A stretch of DNA of 64,000 nt from Streptomyces triculaminicus (GCF_017349075.1 NZ_JAFMOF010000001.1:124001-188000); one strand, 5' to 3'; positions 33,023 through 41,097 are shown, counted from the stretch's first letter. Notes: a model not told the origin generated them from the letters alone. Numbers and translations are program-made.

Positions 33023-36000
33023 TCAGCGCACGGCGTAGGGGCACTCCGACGGGCCGTCGGGGGCGCGGCCGGGCGGGGTGGCGGCCCGTGCCAGGGCGCT
33101 GAGCTCCCGGCGGGCGGTCTCGGCCCAGAAGGGCATGCGCAGGACGCGGAAGCCGGTCAGCGCCTCGGCGATCCGGCTCGTCGCCCGGGCGGTCTCGCCC
33201 AGGGCGGCGTGGACCTTGCCGAGCCAGTAGGAGGTGAGGGCCTCTCCCCGGCGCTCGCCGAGCTCGGTGAAGATAGACGCGGCCTCGGCGAGCGGCCCCA
33301 GGGCCCTGGGCGCCTGGTCGGGGCCGAGGCGGACGTGGATCCGCCCGAGGGTGACCAGCGCGTACGCCTCGCCGGGGCGGTGCCGCACCATCCTGTAGCC
33401 GGCGAGGGCCCGGTGGGTCTGCCGGGCGGCCCGGCCCAGCCGGCCGAGGCCGATGTCGGTCACGGCCAGCAGTTGCAGGACGTCGGCGAGCAGGAGCGGG
33501 TGGCCGAGCCGCTCGGCCGTCTCCAGGGCCGGTTCCAGGGCCCGGGCGGCCTCGGCCTCGCGCCCCCGGCACACGAGCGCGTAGCCGAGGCTGCGCAGGG
33601 CGAGGACCTGTCCGTGGGCGTCGCCGAGCCGGCCCATGGCCTCGGCGGCGGACAGGGCGTCGTCGTGGGCGAGTTCGGCCATGCCCCGGTCGGACACGGC
33701 GAAGCTGCGGTGGGTGCGCAGGCGGGCGGCGTGGTGCGGCTCGCCCAGCGCGTCCAGCCGCTCGAGGGCCCGCTCCCAGCGGGTCACGGCCTCGTCCACG
33801 CGCCCGCGCACGGCGTGGGCCCGGGCCAGGGAGCCCTGGGCGACCGCGACGGCGACCTGGTCGCCGTCGGCTTCGGCGCGGTCGAGCGCGGCCCGGGCCA
33901 CCCGGTCCCACTCGTCCCACCAGTTCCGCAGGTGGCAGACGTCCTCCAGGGCGGCGGCGAGGGCGGCCACGTGCGGCCCGTGGCCGGTCGCGGCGGCGAA
34001 CTCCACCAGGGTGACCAGGCCCTCCCGCTCGTTCTCCAGCCATCCCACGAGGTCGCCCGGGCCGCCCCGGACGAGGTCGCCCGGTTCGCCCCGCAGGAGT
34101 TGGTCGCCGGCCGCCCGGACCCGGGTCAGGCAGCCGTCGAGGACCCGGGCCGTCGCCTCCCGCCGCCACCGGGCCGGCTCCTCGGCCAGGGCCCGTTCCG
34201 CGGCGTAGGCGTGCAGCAGGTCGTGGCTGCGGTACCGGAGCCGGCCCTGGGCGTCGGCGCCCTCGACCTGGACGAGGTGTGCGTCGAGGAGCGCGTCGAG
34301 CGCGGCGGAGGGGGTGCCCCCGTGGGGTCCGTCGGGGTCGTCGGCGTCGAGCAGGGCGGCGAGGGCCCAGCCGGGGAAGCGCGGTGAGGGGAGCAGGCCG
34401 AGGGCCCGGAAGGCCCGGGCCGCCTCGGCGGGCAGGCTCCGGTACGCGGCGGCGACGGCGCTGTGCACGGCGGGGGCGTCCGGGGCGGGCTCCTCCTGGG
34501 TGCCGTGCGCGCCGGCGAGCCGGTCGGCGAGGCATCTCACCCGCCAGTGGGGGCGGCCGGCGAGCACCGCGCCCGCCACCCTCAGGGCCAGGGGCAGGCC
34601 GGCGCAGCCGGCCACGACCCAGGCGGTCGCCTCGGGTTCGGCCTCGAGCCGGCGGGGTCCGGCCGTGCGCCGCAGCAGCAGGCGGGACTCCTCGTCGTCG
34701 AGGGGGGTGACGTCGACGAGGTGGGCGCCCGCCGGGGCCGCCGGCCGGTCCCGGCCGGTGACGAGGACGGCGCAGCCGGGGACGCCGGAGAGCAACGGGC
34801 GTATCTGCTCCTCGTCGCGCGCGTCGTCGAGCACCACCAGCACCTTGCGGCCGGACAGCAGCAGCCGGAGCATCGCGGCCCGGTCCACCGTCGCCTCGGG
34901 CAGGGACGAGGCGGCGGCGCCGAGGCCGCGCAGCAGCTCCGCCAGGACGGCGCCGGCCGGGCGGCGGGGCCCTCGGGTGCCGTCCAGGCGCAGGAAGAGG
35001 CGGCCGTCGGGGAAGGCATGGCGCAGGAGGTGGGCGAGCCGGACGGCCAGGGCGGTCTTGCCGACGCCGGGCGGCCCGGTGAGGATCACGACGGGGGCGG
35101 CGGCCGAGGGCACGCCGGGGGCCGAGGCGGCCACGGGCGGTGCCGCGGCGGGCTCCAGGAGCGCGGCGGCCCGGGACATCACGAGGTCGCGTCCGACGAA
35201 GTCGGCGATGTCCGCGGGGAGTTGGTTGACGGTGCGCCAGGAGGGCAGGGCCCGGGCGGGTCTCAGGGGGGCGGGGGCGGCGCCGAGCGCCGGGTCGCGG
35301 ACGAGCACCGCGCGGTGCAGCCGGCGGAGTTCGTCGCCCGGTTCGAGGCCGAGTTCCTCGCGCAGGGCGGCGCGGGCGTGCGCGTAGGACCGCAGCGCGT
35401 CGCCGGGGCGGTTGCTGCGGTACTGGGCGAGCATCAGCTTGGCCCACAGCGACTCCCGCAGCGGGTGCAGGGCGGTCTGCTCGCGCAGCATGCCCGCCGC
35501 CTCGCGGTGTTCGCCCAGCGCCAGGCGCGCCTCGGCGTAGTCCTCGACGGCGGTCAGCCGCGCCTCCTCGAGGCGGACGGCCTCGATGTGCAGGGCTTCG
35601 TTGTGCGCCACGCCGTCGAAGGCGGCGCCGCGCCAGAGGCCGAGCGCCTCCCTCAGGTGGCAGGCCGCCCGGTGGTGGTCGGCGACGGCGAGCGCCCTGC
35701 GGCCGTCGGCGGCGAGGTCCTCGAAGCGGTGGAGGTCCAGTTCGCCGGGCTCCACGCGCAGCAGGTAGCCGCGGTGTCCCAGGCCGAGGCGGTCCTCGCC
35801 GGGGCCGGGGCCGGGGGCGAGCGCCTTGCGGAGCGCGGCGACGTAACTGCGGACGTTGGCCTGGGCGGACGCGGGCGGCGTCTCTCCCCAGATCGCGTCG
35901 CACAGACGGTCCGCGCTCACCGGGACGTCGGCATGGACCAGCAGGGTGGCGAGGAGGGTCCGCTGCCTGGGGCCGCCGAGCGGCAGGGTCCGGCCGTCGG

Positions 36001-36052
36001 CGACGGCCTCCATGGGCCCCAGCACCTTGAACTCGACGCGCGGAAGCTCCAC
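33023..36052 (-). CDS. SARP/AfsR-type pathway regulator with NB-ARC and TPR domains
   Basis: The protein of about 1009 residues begins with a winged-helix DNA-binding domain (FKVLGPMEAVADGRTLPLGGPRQRTLLATLL), then a BTAD domain (to about residue 245, DLHRFEDLAADGRRAL...). An NB-ARC ATPase has P-loop GPPGVGKT near 326-333 and a C-terminal TPR region. This is the AfsR-like large SARP type that activates secondary metabolite operons. I chose GTG 36052 because the winged helix starts soon after; GTG 36082 is possible, and the longer frame to 36175 would translate four tandem 13-bp repeats that are not a multiple of three. It is read in the same direction as the isonitrile operon and ends 77 bases before it, so it is the likely cluster activator. 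Confidence 0.88.
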   Translation of the reverse strand: MELPRVEFKVLGPMEAVADGRTLPLGGPRQRTLLATLLVHADVPVSADRLCDAIWGETPPASAQANVRSYVAALRKALAPGPGPGEDRLGLGHRGYLLRVEPGELDLHRFEDLAADGRRALAVADHHRAACHLREALGLWRGAAFDGVAHNEALHIEAVRLEEARLTAVEDYAEARLALGEHREAAGMLREQTALHPLRESLWAKLMLAQYRSNRPGDALRSYAHARAALREELGLEPGDELRRLHRAVLVRDPALGAAPAPLRPARALPSWRTVNQLPADIADFVGRDLVMSRAAALLEPAAAPPVAASAPGVPSAAAPVVILTGPPGVGKTALAVRLAHLLRHAFPDGRLFLRLDGTRGPRRPAGAVLAELLRGLGAAASSLPEATVDRAAMLRLLLSGRKVLVVLDDARDEEQIRPLLSGVPGCAVLVTGRDRPAAPAGAHLVDVTPLDDEESRLLLRRTAGPRRLEAEPEATAWVVAGCAGLPLALRVAGAVLAGRPHWRVRCLADRLAGAHGTQEEPAPDAPAVHSAVAAAYRSLPAEAARAFRALGLLPSPRFPGWALAALLDADDPDGPHGGTPSAALDALLDAHLVQVEGADAQGRLRYRSHDLLHAYAAERALAEEPARWRREATARVLDGCLTRVRAAGDQLLRGEPGDLVRGGPGDLVGWLENEREGLVTLVEFAAATGHGPHVAALAAALEDVCHLRNWWDEWDRVARAALDRAEADGDQVAVAVAQGSLARAHAVRGRVDEAVTRWERALERLDALGEPHHAARLRTHRSFAVSDRGMAELAHDDALSAAEAMGRLGDAHGQVLALRSLGYALVCRGREAEAARALEPALETAERLGHPLLLADVLQLLAVTDIGLGRLGRAARQTHRALAGYRMVRHRPGEAYALVTLGRIHVRLGPDQAPRALGPLAEAASIFTELGERRGEALTSYWLGKVHAALGETARATSRIAEALTGFRVLRMPFWAETARRELSALARAATPPGRAPDGPSECPYAVR

Positions 36053-36117
36053 CGCCCGGACCGCCCCTTCTGTCGGCTGCACGGCGCGGAGCGCGCGTGA
36101 GTGCTCCGTCGCTCGTG

Positions 36118-36169
36118 TTCGTCGCACCGCTTCAACGCACAGCTTCGTTGTGCAGCTTCGTTGTGCAGC
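36118..36169 (-). repeat. Four tandem 13-bp repeats upstream of the SARP gene
   Basis: Four units lie end to end on the plus strand: TTCGTCGCACCGC (36118-36130), TTCAACGCACAGC (36131-36143), TTCGTTGTGCAGC (36144-36156) and TTCGTTGTGCAGC (36157-36169). The last two are identical. Spaced direct repeats near a promoter are what SARP proteins bind, though the usual period is 11 bp, so this may be a site for autoregulation or for another factor. Confidence 0.75.
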
Positions 36170-36300
36170 GAACAATGTCCGACAACCCTATGGGCTATAC
36201 GGTGCGCCAACTTCCACTTGCGGTGCGCACAGCAAGCGCGGCATCACCTCGGCCGTGACGCCTGCGCACGGCGGTCGTTCATCATGGCGGGTGCACGAAA

Positions 36301-36342
36301 GCCTGCCGGGCCGCCGGACGTCGTCCCGGCGACCCGGCAGGC
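36301..36342 (-). terminator. Terminator hairpin after the MarR gene
   Basis: A 17-bp stem (36301-36317 with 36326-36342) with one mismatch surrounds an 8-base loop; core GCCTGCCGGG / CCCGGCAGGC. It lies 30 bases after the MarR stop codon and separates it from the SARP promoter region. Confidence 0.8.
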
Positions 36343-36371
36343 GCACCGTCTCCGTCGAGGCCGAGAGGCCG

Positions 36372-36869
36372 TCAGCCGCGCTTGTCCCCGAGCGACTCCA
36401 GGAGATCCCGGAGCACCCCGGCGAGATCGTCGCACCCCTCGGGGCCGACGGCGGCCAGGAGCCGGCTCTGGGTGGCGATGTGGTCGGGCAGCACCCGGTC
36501 GATGAGCGAACGGCCCTCGTCGGTCAGGGAGACGACCACGCTGCGGCCGTCCGACGCGCTGGGCACGCGCGTCACGAGCCCGCGCCCCTCGAGGCGGTCG
36601 AGGCGCTGGGTGATGGCCCCCGACGTGACCATGGACTCCCGCATCAGCTCGGCGGGGGTCAGCCGGTGGGGCGCGTCGCTGCGGCGCAGGGTGGCGAGGA
36701 CGTCGAACGACGCGGCGTCGAGGTCGTGCGCGGCGAAGGTACGGCGCAGCTCGGTGTTGATCAGCAGGGAGAGCCGCTTGAGCCGCCCGATGACCGCCAT
36801 CGACGATACGTCCAGGTCGGGACGCTGCCGGGCCCACTGCTCCAGTACATGGTCGACGTGATCTGCCAC
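36372..36869 (-). CDS. MarR-family transcriptional regulator
   Basis: The 165-residue protein has the MarR winged helix at about residues 50-125: LDAASFDVLATLRRSDAPHRLTPAELMRESMVTSGAITQRLDRLEGRGLVTRVPSASDGRSVVVSLTDEG, with the DGRS wing loop typical of the family. GTG 36869 follows a TACGAT box by 6 bases, so the transcript is probably leaderless. It is divergent from the EamA exporter, and the gap contains CTTAG-based direct and inverted repeats fitting dimer binding. It most likely represses the exporter operon until a ligand, perhaps the exported compound, binds. Confidence 0.9.
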   Translation of the reverse strand: MADHVDHVLEQWARQRPDLDVSSMAVIGRLKRLSLLINTELRRTFAAHDLDAASFDVLATLRRSDAPHRLTPAELMRESMVTSGAITQRLDRLEGRGLVTRVPSASDGRSVVVSLTDEGRSLIDRVLPDHIATQSRLLAAVGPEGCDDLAGVLRDLLESLGDKRG

Positions 36870-36885
36870 CTCGTCATCGTAGCCA

Positions 36886-36989
36886 ATGCCTTAACCGATG
36901 CCTTAGTGACGTCTTAGCGGTGAGGTACATCACGGCGCACTCGAGGCCGGATTCGCTTAGCGGTGAGATACATTCGCTTAGTGCTAAGC
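36886..36989. promoter_or_regulatory. MarR/EamA divergent control region
   Basis: The region holds ATGCCTTA twice (36886-36893, 36898-36905), the 18-base direct repeat CTTAGCGGTGAGRTACAT (36913-36930 and 36956-36973), and a perfect palindrome GCTTAG-TG-CTAAGC (36976-36989) over the exporter start. TACATT (36969-36974) fits a -10 box 6 bases before GTG 36981. All carry the half site CTTA(G), suggesting several MarR dimer sites. Confidence 0.7.
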
Positions 36990-38549
36990 AATCGACTCAA
37001 GGTCGTCTCCGCGACCGCGCTGGCCCCCGCCGTCTGGGGCAGCACCTACCTCGTCACCACCGAATTCCTGCCGCCGGGCCGCCCGCTGCTGGCCGCGACG
37101 GTCCGGGCGCTGCCGGCCGGTCTGGTGCTGATCGCCCTCACCCGCCGGCTGCCGCAGGGCGACTGGTGGTGGCGGGCCCTGGTGCTCGGCGCCCTCAACA
37201 TCGGCGGATTCTTCGCCCTGTTGTTCGTCGCCGCGTACCGGCTGCCCGGTGGCGTCGCGGCCACCATCGGCGCCATTCAGCCCCTGCTGGCGGCCGGTCT
37301 GGCGGCCTTGCTGCTCGGCGAGCGGCTGACCGTGCGCACGGCCGCCGCCGGCGTCGCCGGTGTGGCCGGCATCGCCCTGCTCGTCCTGCGGGCGGACGCC
37401 CATCTGGACGTGACGGGAGTGGCGGCCGCGGCCGGAGGCGCCGTCGTCATGGCGGCCGGAGTCGTGCTCAGCAAGCGGTGGACGTCGCCCGCGCCCCTGC
37501 TGGCGACCACGGGCTGGCAGCTCACCGCGGGCGGTCTGATGCTGCTCCCCGTCGCACTCCTCGTCGAGGGCCGGCCGCCCGTCCCGACCGGCGCCAACCT
37601 GGCGGGCTACGGCTACCTCGCCGTCATCGGCACCGCCGTGGCCTACGCCCTGTGGTTCCGGGGGATACGGGCCCTGCCGCCGACCAAGGTGGCCTTCCTC
37701 GGCCTGCTCAGCCCGATGGTCGCCACCGCGCTCGGCTGGCTGTGGCTCGGCCAGGACCTCAGCGCACCGCAGCTCGTGGGCGGCCTCGTCGTCCTCGCCG
37801 CCCTCGTCGCCGCGCAGACCGCCGCACCGGCGACCGCCCGACGGACCGGCACCCACCCCTTACTTCCCCCTCCCCCTCCCCTCCCCCTCTGCAAGGAGCT
37901 GACCAGCATGCGCATCACCGTCTTCGGAGCCAACGGAAACGTGGGCAGCCGGGTCGTGGCCGAGGCCCTGTCCCGCGGCCACGAGGTCACCGCCGTCGTC
38001 CGCGACCCCGCCCGCGCCGGCGCCCTTCCGCCCGCCGCGACGGTCCGCACGGGCGACGCCCGCGACGCCGACGCCGTGGCGGAGCTCAGCGCCGGGCAGG
38101 ACCTCGTGATCAGCGCCACCCGGCCGGCGCCCGGCAGCGAGGGCGAACTCGCCGACGCTACCCGCGCGTTGCTCGCCGGGCTCGCCCGGACCGGCGTCCG
38201 CCTGCTGCTCGTCGGCGGCGCCGGCAGCCTGACCGTACCGGGAGGCGGCGGCCGCACCGTGGTCGACGACCCCGCGCTCGTCCCCCCGTCCTGGCGGCCC
38301 ATCGCCCTGGCCTGCGGCGAGCAGCTCGCCGTCTGCCGCGACGAGACGGTCGTCGACTGGGCCTACGTGAGCCCGCCCGCCCTGCTGGAGCCGGGCCGGC
38401 GCACCGGCGGCTACCGGCTGGGCGCCGACGAGCTGCTCGTCGACGACCGGGGCGTCTCGGAGATCTCCATGGAGGACCTCGCCGTGGCCCTCCTCGACGA
38501 GGCCGAAGGCCCCCGCCACCACCGCACGCGGTTCACCGTCGGGTACTAG
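36981..38549 (+). CDS. EamA/DMT exporter fused in frame to an NAD(P)-binding domain
   Basis: The open frame codes for 522 residues. The first ~300 are an EamA transporter with about ten hydrophobic segments (ATALAPAVWGSTYLVTTEFL, LGALNIGGFFALLFVAAY, ATALGWLWLGQ) and the repeated EamA folds. Without any stop, the frame continues through a Pro/Leu linker coded by a C/T repeat into a Rossmann protein (see 37908-38549). A TTA codon (37860-37862) lies at the junction. In the next frame a TGA stands just before the inner ATG, so a one-base change in the tract would separate the two. GTG 36981 is chosen because a -10 box lies 6 bases before it. The exporter probably removes a metabolite under MarR control. 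Confidence 0.75.
   Translation: MLSNRLKVVSATALAPAVWGSTYLVTTEFLPPGRPLLAATVRALPAGLVLIALTRRLPQGDWWWRALVLGALNIGGFFALLFVAAYRLPGGVAATIGAIQPLLAAGLAALLLGERLTVRTAAAGVAGVAGIALLVLRADAHLDVTGVAAAAGGAVVMAAGVVLSKRWTSPAPLLATTGWQLTAGGLMLLPVALLVEGRPPVPTGANLAGYGYLAVIGTAVAYALWFRGIRALPPTKVAFLGLLSPMVATALGWLWLGQDLSAPQLVGGLVVLAALVAAQTAAPATARRTGTHPLLPPPPPLPLCKELTSMRITVFGANGNVGSRVVAEALSRGHEVTAVVRDPARAGALPPAATVRTGDARDADAVAELSAGQDLVISATRPAPGSEGELADATRALLAGLARTGVRLLLVGGAGSLTVPGGGGRTVVDDPALVPPSWRPIALACGEQLAVCRDETVVDWAYVSPPALLEPGRRTGGYRLGADELLVDDRGVSEISMEDLAVALLDEAEGPRHHRTRFTVGY
37864..37890. repeat. C/T simple repeat at the EamA/NAD(P)-domain junction
   Basis: The tract consists of runs of four or five C separated by single T (unit CCCCCT). 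Runs like this slip easily in replication and in sequencing. Its length decides whether the two neighbouring coding regions are read as one protein or two. Confidence 0.8.
37908..38549 (+). CDS. NAD(P)-binding Rossmann protein (atypical SDR/NmrA-like), internal start
   Basis: If translated on its own, this is a 213-residue atypical SDR: MRITVFGANGNVGSRVVAEALSRGHEVTAVVRDPARAG shows the dinucleotide-binding motif GANGNVG at residues 7-13, and later YVSPPALLEPGRRTGGYR is typical of the NmrA/SDR_a5 group. A proper ribosome binding site AAGGAG (37893-37898) stands 9 bases before the ATG, which supports independent initiation even though the frame is continuous with the EamA gene. Such proteins reduce or sense NAD(P)-linked quinone substrates. 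The pairing of exporter and reductase under a MarR repressor suggests a detoxification unit. Confidence 0.72.
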   Translation: MRITVFGANGNVGSRVVAEALSRGHEVTAVVRDPARAGALPPAATVRTGDARDADAVAELSAGQDLVISATRPAPGSEGELADATRALLAGLARTGVRLLLVGGAGSLTVPGGGGRTVVDDPALVPPSWRPIALACGEQLAVCRDETVVDWAYVSPPALLEPGRRTGGYRLGADELLVDDRGVSEISMEDLAVALLDEAEGPRHHRTRFTVGY

Positions 38550-38681
38550 GGACACGCCCTGGGGGCCAGGGGCGCCGGGACGCAACCTCCGCCGGGAGGG
38601 TGCCGGTACCCCGAAGGGTGTACGGGCCACATGGTCATCGCGGACGATGCCCGTCCGCGCTCCGAACGTCGATCATGCGAA

Positions 38682-38699
38682 GGGGACGAGATCGTCCCC
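38682..38699. promoter_or_regulatory. Perfect dyad upstream of the BBE oxidase
   Basis: GGGGACGA-GA-TCGTCCCC lies about 28 bases before the ATG at 38727, within the probable leader. It may be an operator or a small hairpin; no regulator is adjacent. Confidence 0.45.
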
Positions 38700-38726
38700 G
38701 GCAATCGGAGTCAACGGGAGTGCACC

Positions 38727-40343
38727 ATGGCGGACATGACGCGTCGCGGCGTTCTGGCAGGCGCGGCGGTATGGGGCGGTACGGCCGCCGGATTAGTGGC
38801 CCAGGGCGTCGCGGCGCCGGCGGCGTCCGCGGCGCCCGGGGCCGCGACGGCCCCGCCGGCGGACGCGGTCACCGTCGCTCCCGGCGACCCGCGCTACCCC
38901 TCCCTCACCCACCGCGGCTGCAACGCCCGTTTCGTCGGCCGGCCCGACTACGTCCGCGTGGTGAGCACCACCGGACAGGTCGTCGACGCGGTGCGGCAGG
39001 CGGTGCGGGAAGGGCGGCGCATCGCCGTGCGCAGCGGCGGGCACTGCTTCGAGAACTTCGTCGACGACCCGGCCGTCCGCGTGGTCATCGACCTCTCCCC
39101 CATGTCGGCCGTGTACTACGACGCACGGCGCGAGGCGTTCGCGGTCGAGCCCGGCGCGCTCCTCGGCGAGGTGTACCGCAAGCTCTTCCTGGGCTGGGGC
39201 GTGGCCATCCCGGCGGGCGCCACCGCCGAGGTCGGGGTCGGCGGGCACGTCCTGGGCGGCGGGTACGGCGCGCTGTCGCGCCGGTACGGGCTGTCGGTCG
39301 ACCATCTCCACGCGGTCGAGGTCGTGGTGGTGGACAAGGCGGGGAACGTCAGGAGCGTGGTGGCCACCCGCGACCCCGCGGACCCGAACCACGATCTGTG
39401 GTGGGCCCACACCGGCGGCGGGGGCGGCAACTTCGGTGTGGTGACCCGCTACTGGTTCCGTGACCCGGCGGCCAAGGGCGGCGACCCCGCGCGGCTGCTG
39501 CCGAGGGCCCCGGAGGCGGTGACGAGCTTCTACGCCTCCTGGTCCTGGAAGGACCTGGACCGGCGCGCGTTCACCCGCCTGGTGCGCAACCACGGGGAGT
39601 GGCACGAGCGGAACAGCGCGCCCGGTTCGCCCTACGCGGGGCTGTTCAGCGTGCTGATGCTCAACACCCGCAAATCCGGCACCGTCACCCTGGCGGGTCT
39701 TCTGGACTCCACCGGACGCGGCGCGGAACGCCTGCTCGACGACTACGTGGCGGCGGTCGGCCGGGGGGTCGACGCGAAGCCGGCCCGGGGCCAGGAGAGC
39801 GTGCCGTGGCTGCGGGCCGCGGGCGCGGTGCACGGGACCGCGCCCGCCCGCTTCAAGGCGAAGGCCGCCTACCTGCGCAAACGCTTCACCGACCGCCAGG
39901 CCGAGGTCGCCTACGAGCGGCTGTCGGGCACGGCGGGCGCGGACCTCGACGGGTCGCTGTGGATGGTCTCCTACGGCGGCCGGGTCAACACCGTCGCGTC
40001 CGACGCGACGGCCGTCGCCCAGCGGGACGCGATCCTCAAGGCGATCTACACGTCGAGCTGGGAGGCCGGGCAGGACGACGGCCCGCCGCTGGCGTGGGTG
40101 CGGGACTTCTACCGGACCGTGTACGCGGACACCGGCGGTGTGCCCGCGCCGGGCGGGGCGAACGACGGTTCCTTCGTCAACTACCCGGACACCGACCTCG
40201 CCGACCCCGCCCTGAACACCTCCGGCGTCCCCTGGCACACGCTCTACTACAAGGACAACTACCCCCGGCTGCAGCGGATCAAGGCCCGGTGGGATCCGCG
40301 CGACGAGTTTCGCCACGCGCTGTCCGTCCGGCCGCCGCGATAA
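38727..40343 (+). CDS. Tat-exported FAD-linked oxidase, BBE family
   Basis: The 538-residue protein starts with a Tat-type signal (MTRRGVLAGAAVWGGTAAG) and then the FAD_binding_4 domain: RIAVRSGGHCFENF has the histidine that normally carries FAD covalently, and GVGGHVLGGGYGALSRRYG follows. The cysteine of the bicovalent type is replaced (AEVGVGGHVLGG), so a single histidyl link is expected. The C-terminal berberine-bridge segment NYPDTDLADP... YYKDNYPRLQRIKARWDPRDEF is complete. It oxidises alcohols, sugars or alkaloid-type substrates outside the cell, producing H2O2. Leucine 23 is coded by TTA (38793-38795), in the signal peptide, so translation may depend on bldA. A strong terminator follows. 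Confidence 0.9.
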   Translation: MADMTRRGVLAGAAVWGGTAAGLVAQGVAAPAASAAPGAATAPPADAVTVAPGDPRYPSLTHRGCNARFVGRPDYVRVVSTTGQVVDAVRQAVREGRRIAVRSGGHCFENFVDDPAVRVVIDLSPMSAVYYDARREAFAVEPGALLGEVYRKLFLGWGVAIPAGATAEVGVGGHVLGGGYGALSRRYGLSVDHLHAVEVVVVDKAGNVRSVVATRDPADPNHDLWWAHTGGGGGNFGVVTRYWFRDPAAKGGDPARLLPRAPEAVTSFYASWSWKDLDRRAFTRLVRNHGEWHERNSAPGSPYAGLFSVLMLNTRKSGTVTLAGLLDSTGRGAERLLDDYVAAVGRGVDAKPARGQESVPWLRAAGAVHGTAPARFKAKAAYLRKRFTDRQAEVAYERLSGTAGADLDGSLWMVSYGGRVNTVASDATAVAQRDAILKAIYTSSWEAGQDDGPPLAWVRDFYRTVYADTGGVPAPGGANDGSFVNYPDTDLADPALNTSGVPWHTLYYKDNYPRLQRIKARWDPRDEFRHALSVRPPR

Positions 40344-40348
40344 CCGAA

Positions 40349-40388
40349 AGGGCGGCGGCACCCCGGTGGTCCGGGGTGCCGCCGCCCT
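40349..40388. terminator. Bidirectional terminator between BBE oxidase and transglycosylase B
   Basis: A perfect 18-bp stem (40349-40366 with 40371-40388) surrounds TGGT, core GGGCGGCGGCACCCCGG. It lies 6 bases after the oxidase stop and 38 bases beyond the minus-strand transglycosylase stop. Its stem nearly repeats the terminator of paralogue A. Confidence 0.88.
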
Positions 40389-40425
40389 CTGCGCGCGGTG
40401 CTGCGGTGCTGCGGTGCGTGTGATA

Positions 40426-41097
40426 TCAGTACGCGGAGTTGACGTTGTCCATCGAGCCGTACTTGTCGGCCGCGTAGTTGCAGGACGCGGTGATGTTGGC
40501 GACCGGGTTATAGATGTCCCAGGACGTGCCCTCGACGTGATACGCCTTGAACGTCGGGTCGATGATCTGCAGCAGACCCTTCGACGGCACACCGTTCACC
40601 GCGTTGATGTCCCAGTCGTTGATCGCACGGGGATTACCGGTGGACTCGCGCATGATGTTGCGCTTGATGCCCTCGTACGAGGCCGGGATGCCCTTGGCGC
40701 GCAGGACGTCCAGGGACTCGTTGATCCAGCCGTCCAGGTTGTCGGCGTAGGCCTTCTTCGCCGGGGCCGGCTTGGCGGCGGGCTTGATGGGCTTGCGCTC
40801 GGTCGAACGGCTCGCGCGGTCCTCGTCGGCCTTGGCCTTCACCGTGGCACCGGCCTTGGCCTTGGCCTGCGCGGCGGCGTCGTCCGCGGCCTTGGCCAGC
40901 TCGGCGTCGTGCGTCTCGCCGAAGGACTGAGCGTTCTGCGCCACCGGCTTCACGGCGGCCGACTGGGCATCGGCGGCCGAGGCCTGCGGGACCAGGGCGA
41001 AGGTCAGAGCGGCGGTGCCGGCGACGGTCACCAGACCGGCAGCGGAGAACTTATGGGCCTTGGACAGAGCGGCATAACCGGAGACGGTGGAGCGCAT
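40426..41097 (-). CDS. Secreted SLT-domain transglycosylase (paralogue B)
   Basis: The 223-residue precursor is about 21 residues shorter than paralogue A because the Ala/Lys-rich spacer has fewer repeats. The signal peptide (about 1-42) and the SLT domain (about 117-223) are nearly identical to A, with probable catalytic E151 in NIMRESTGNP and GLLQIIDPTFKAYHVEG. It cuts peptidoglycan outside the membrane. Both proteins end NVNSAY. The sequence upstream of the start, including promoter and leader RNA, is almost the same as that of A, so the two genes are probably controlled together. The spacer difference may change their reach into the wall. Confidence 0.92.
   Translation of the reverse strand: MRSTVSGYAALSKAHKFSAAGLVTVAGTAALTFALVPQASAADAQSAAVKPVAQNAQSFGETHDAELAKAADDAAAQAKAKAGATVKAKADEDRASRSTERKPIKPAAKPAPAKKAYADNLDGWINESLDVLRAKGIPASYEGIKRNIMRESTGNPRAINDWDINAVNGVPSKGLLQIIDPTFKAYHVEGTSWDIYNPVANITASCNYAADKYGSMDNVNSAY

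Noticed and set aside
34010..34110. Repeat GEPGDLV/GGPGDLV in the SARP protein as a functional motif
   Set aside because: It is a single short duplication in a loop of the TPR-linker region with no further copies.
32946..35903. Upstream part of the isocyanide synthase frame as an N-terminal extension
   Set aside because: It is Arg/Pro-rich and antisense-free but overlaps the SARP gene in another frame; isnA has its own ribosome binding site at GTG 32945.
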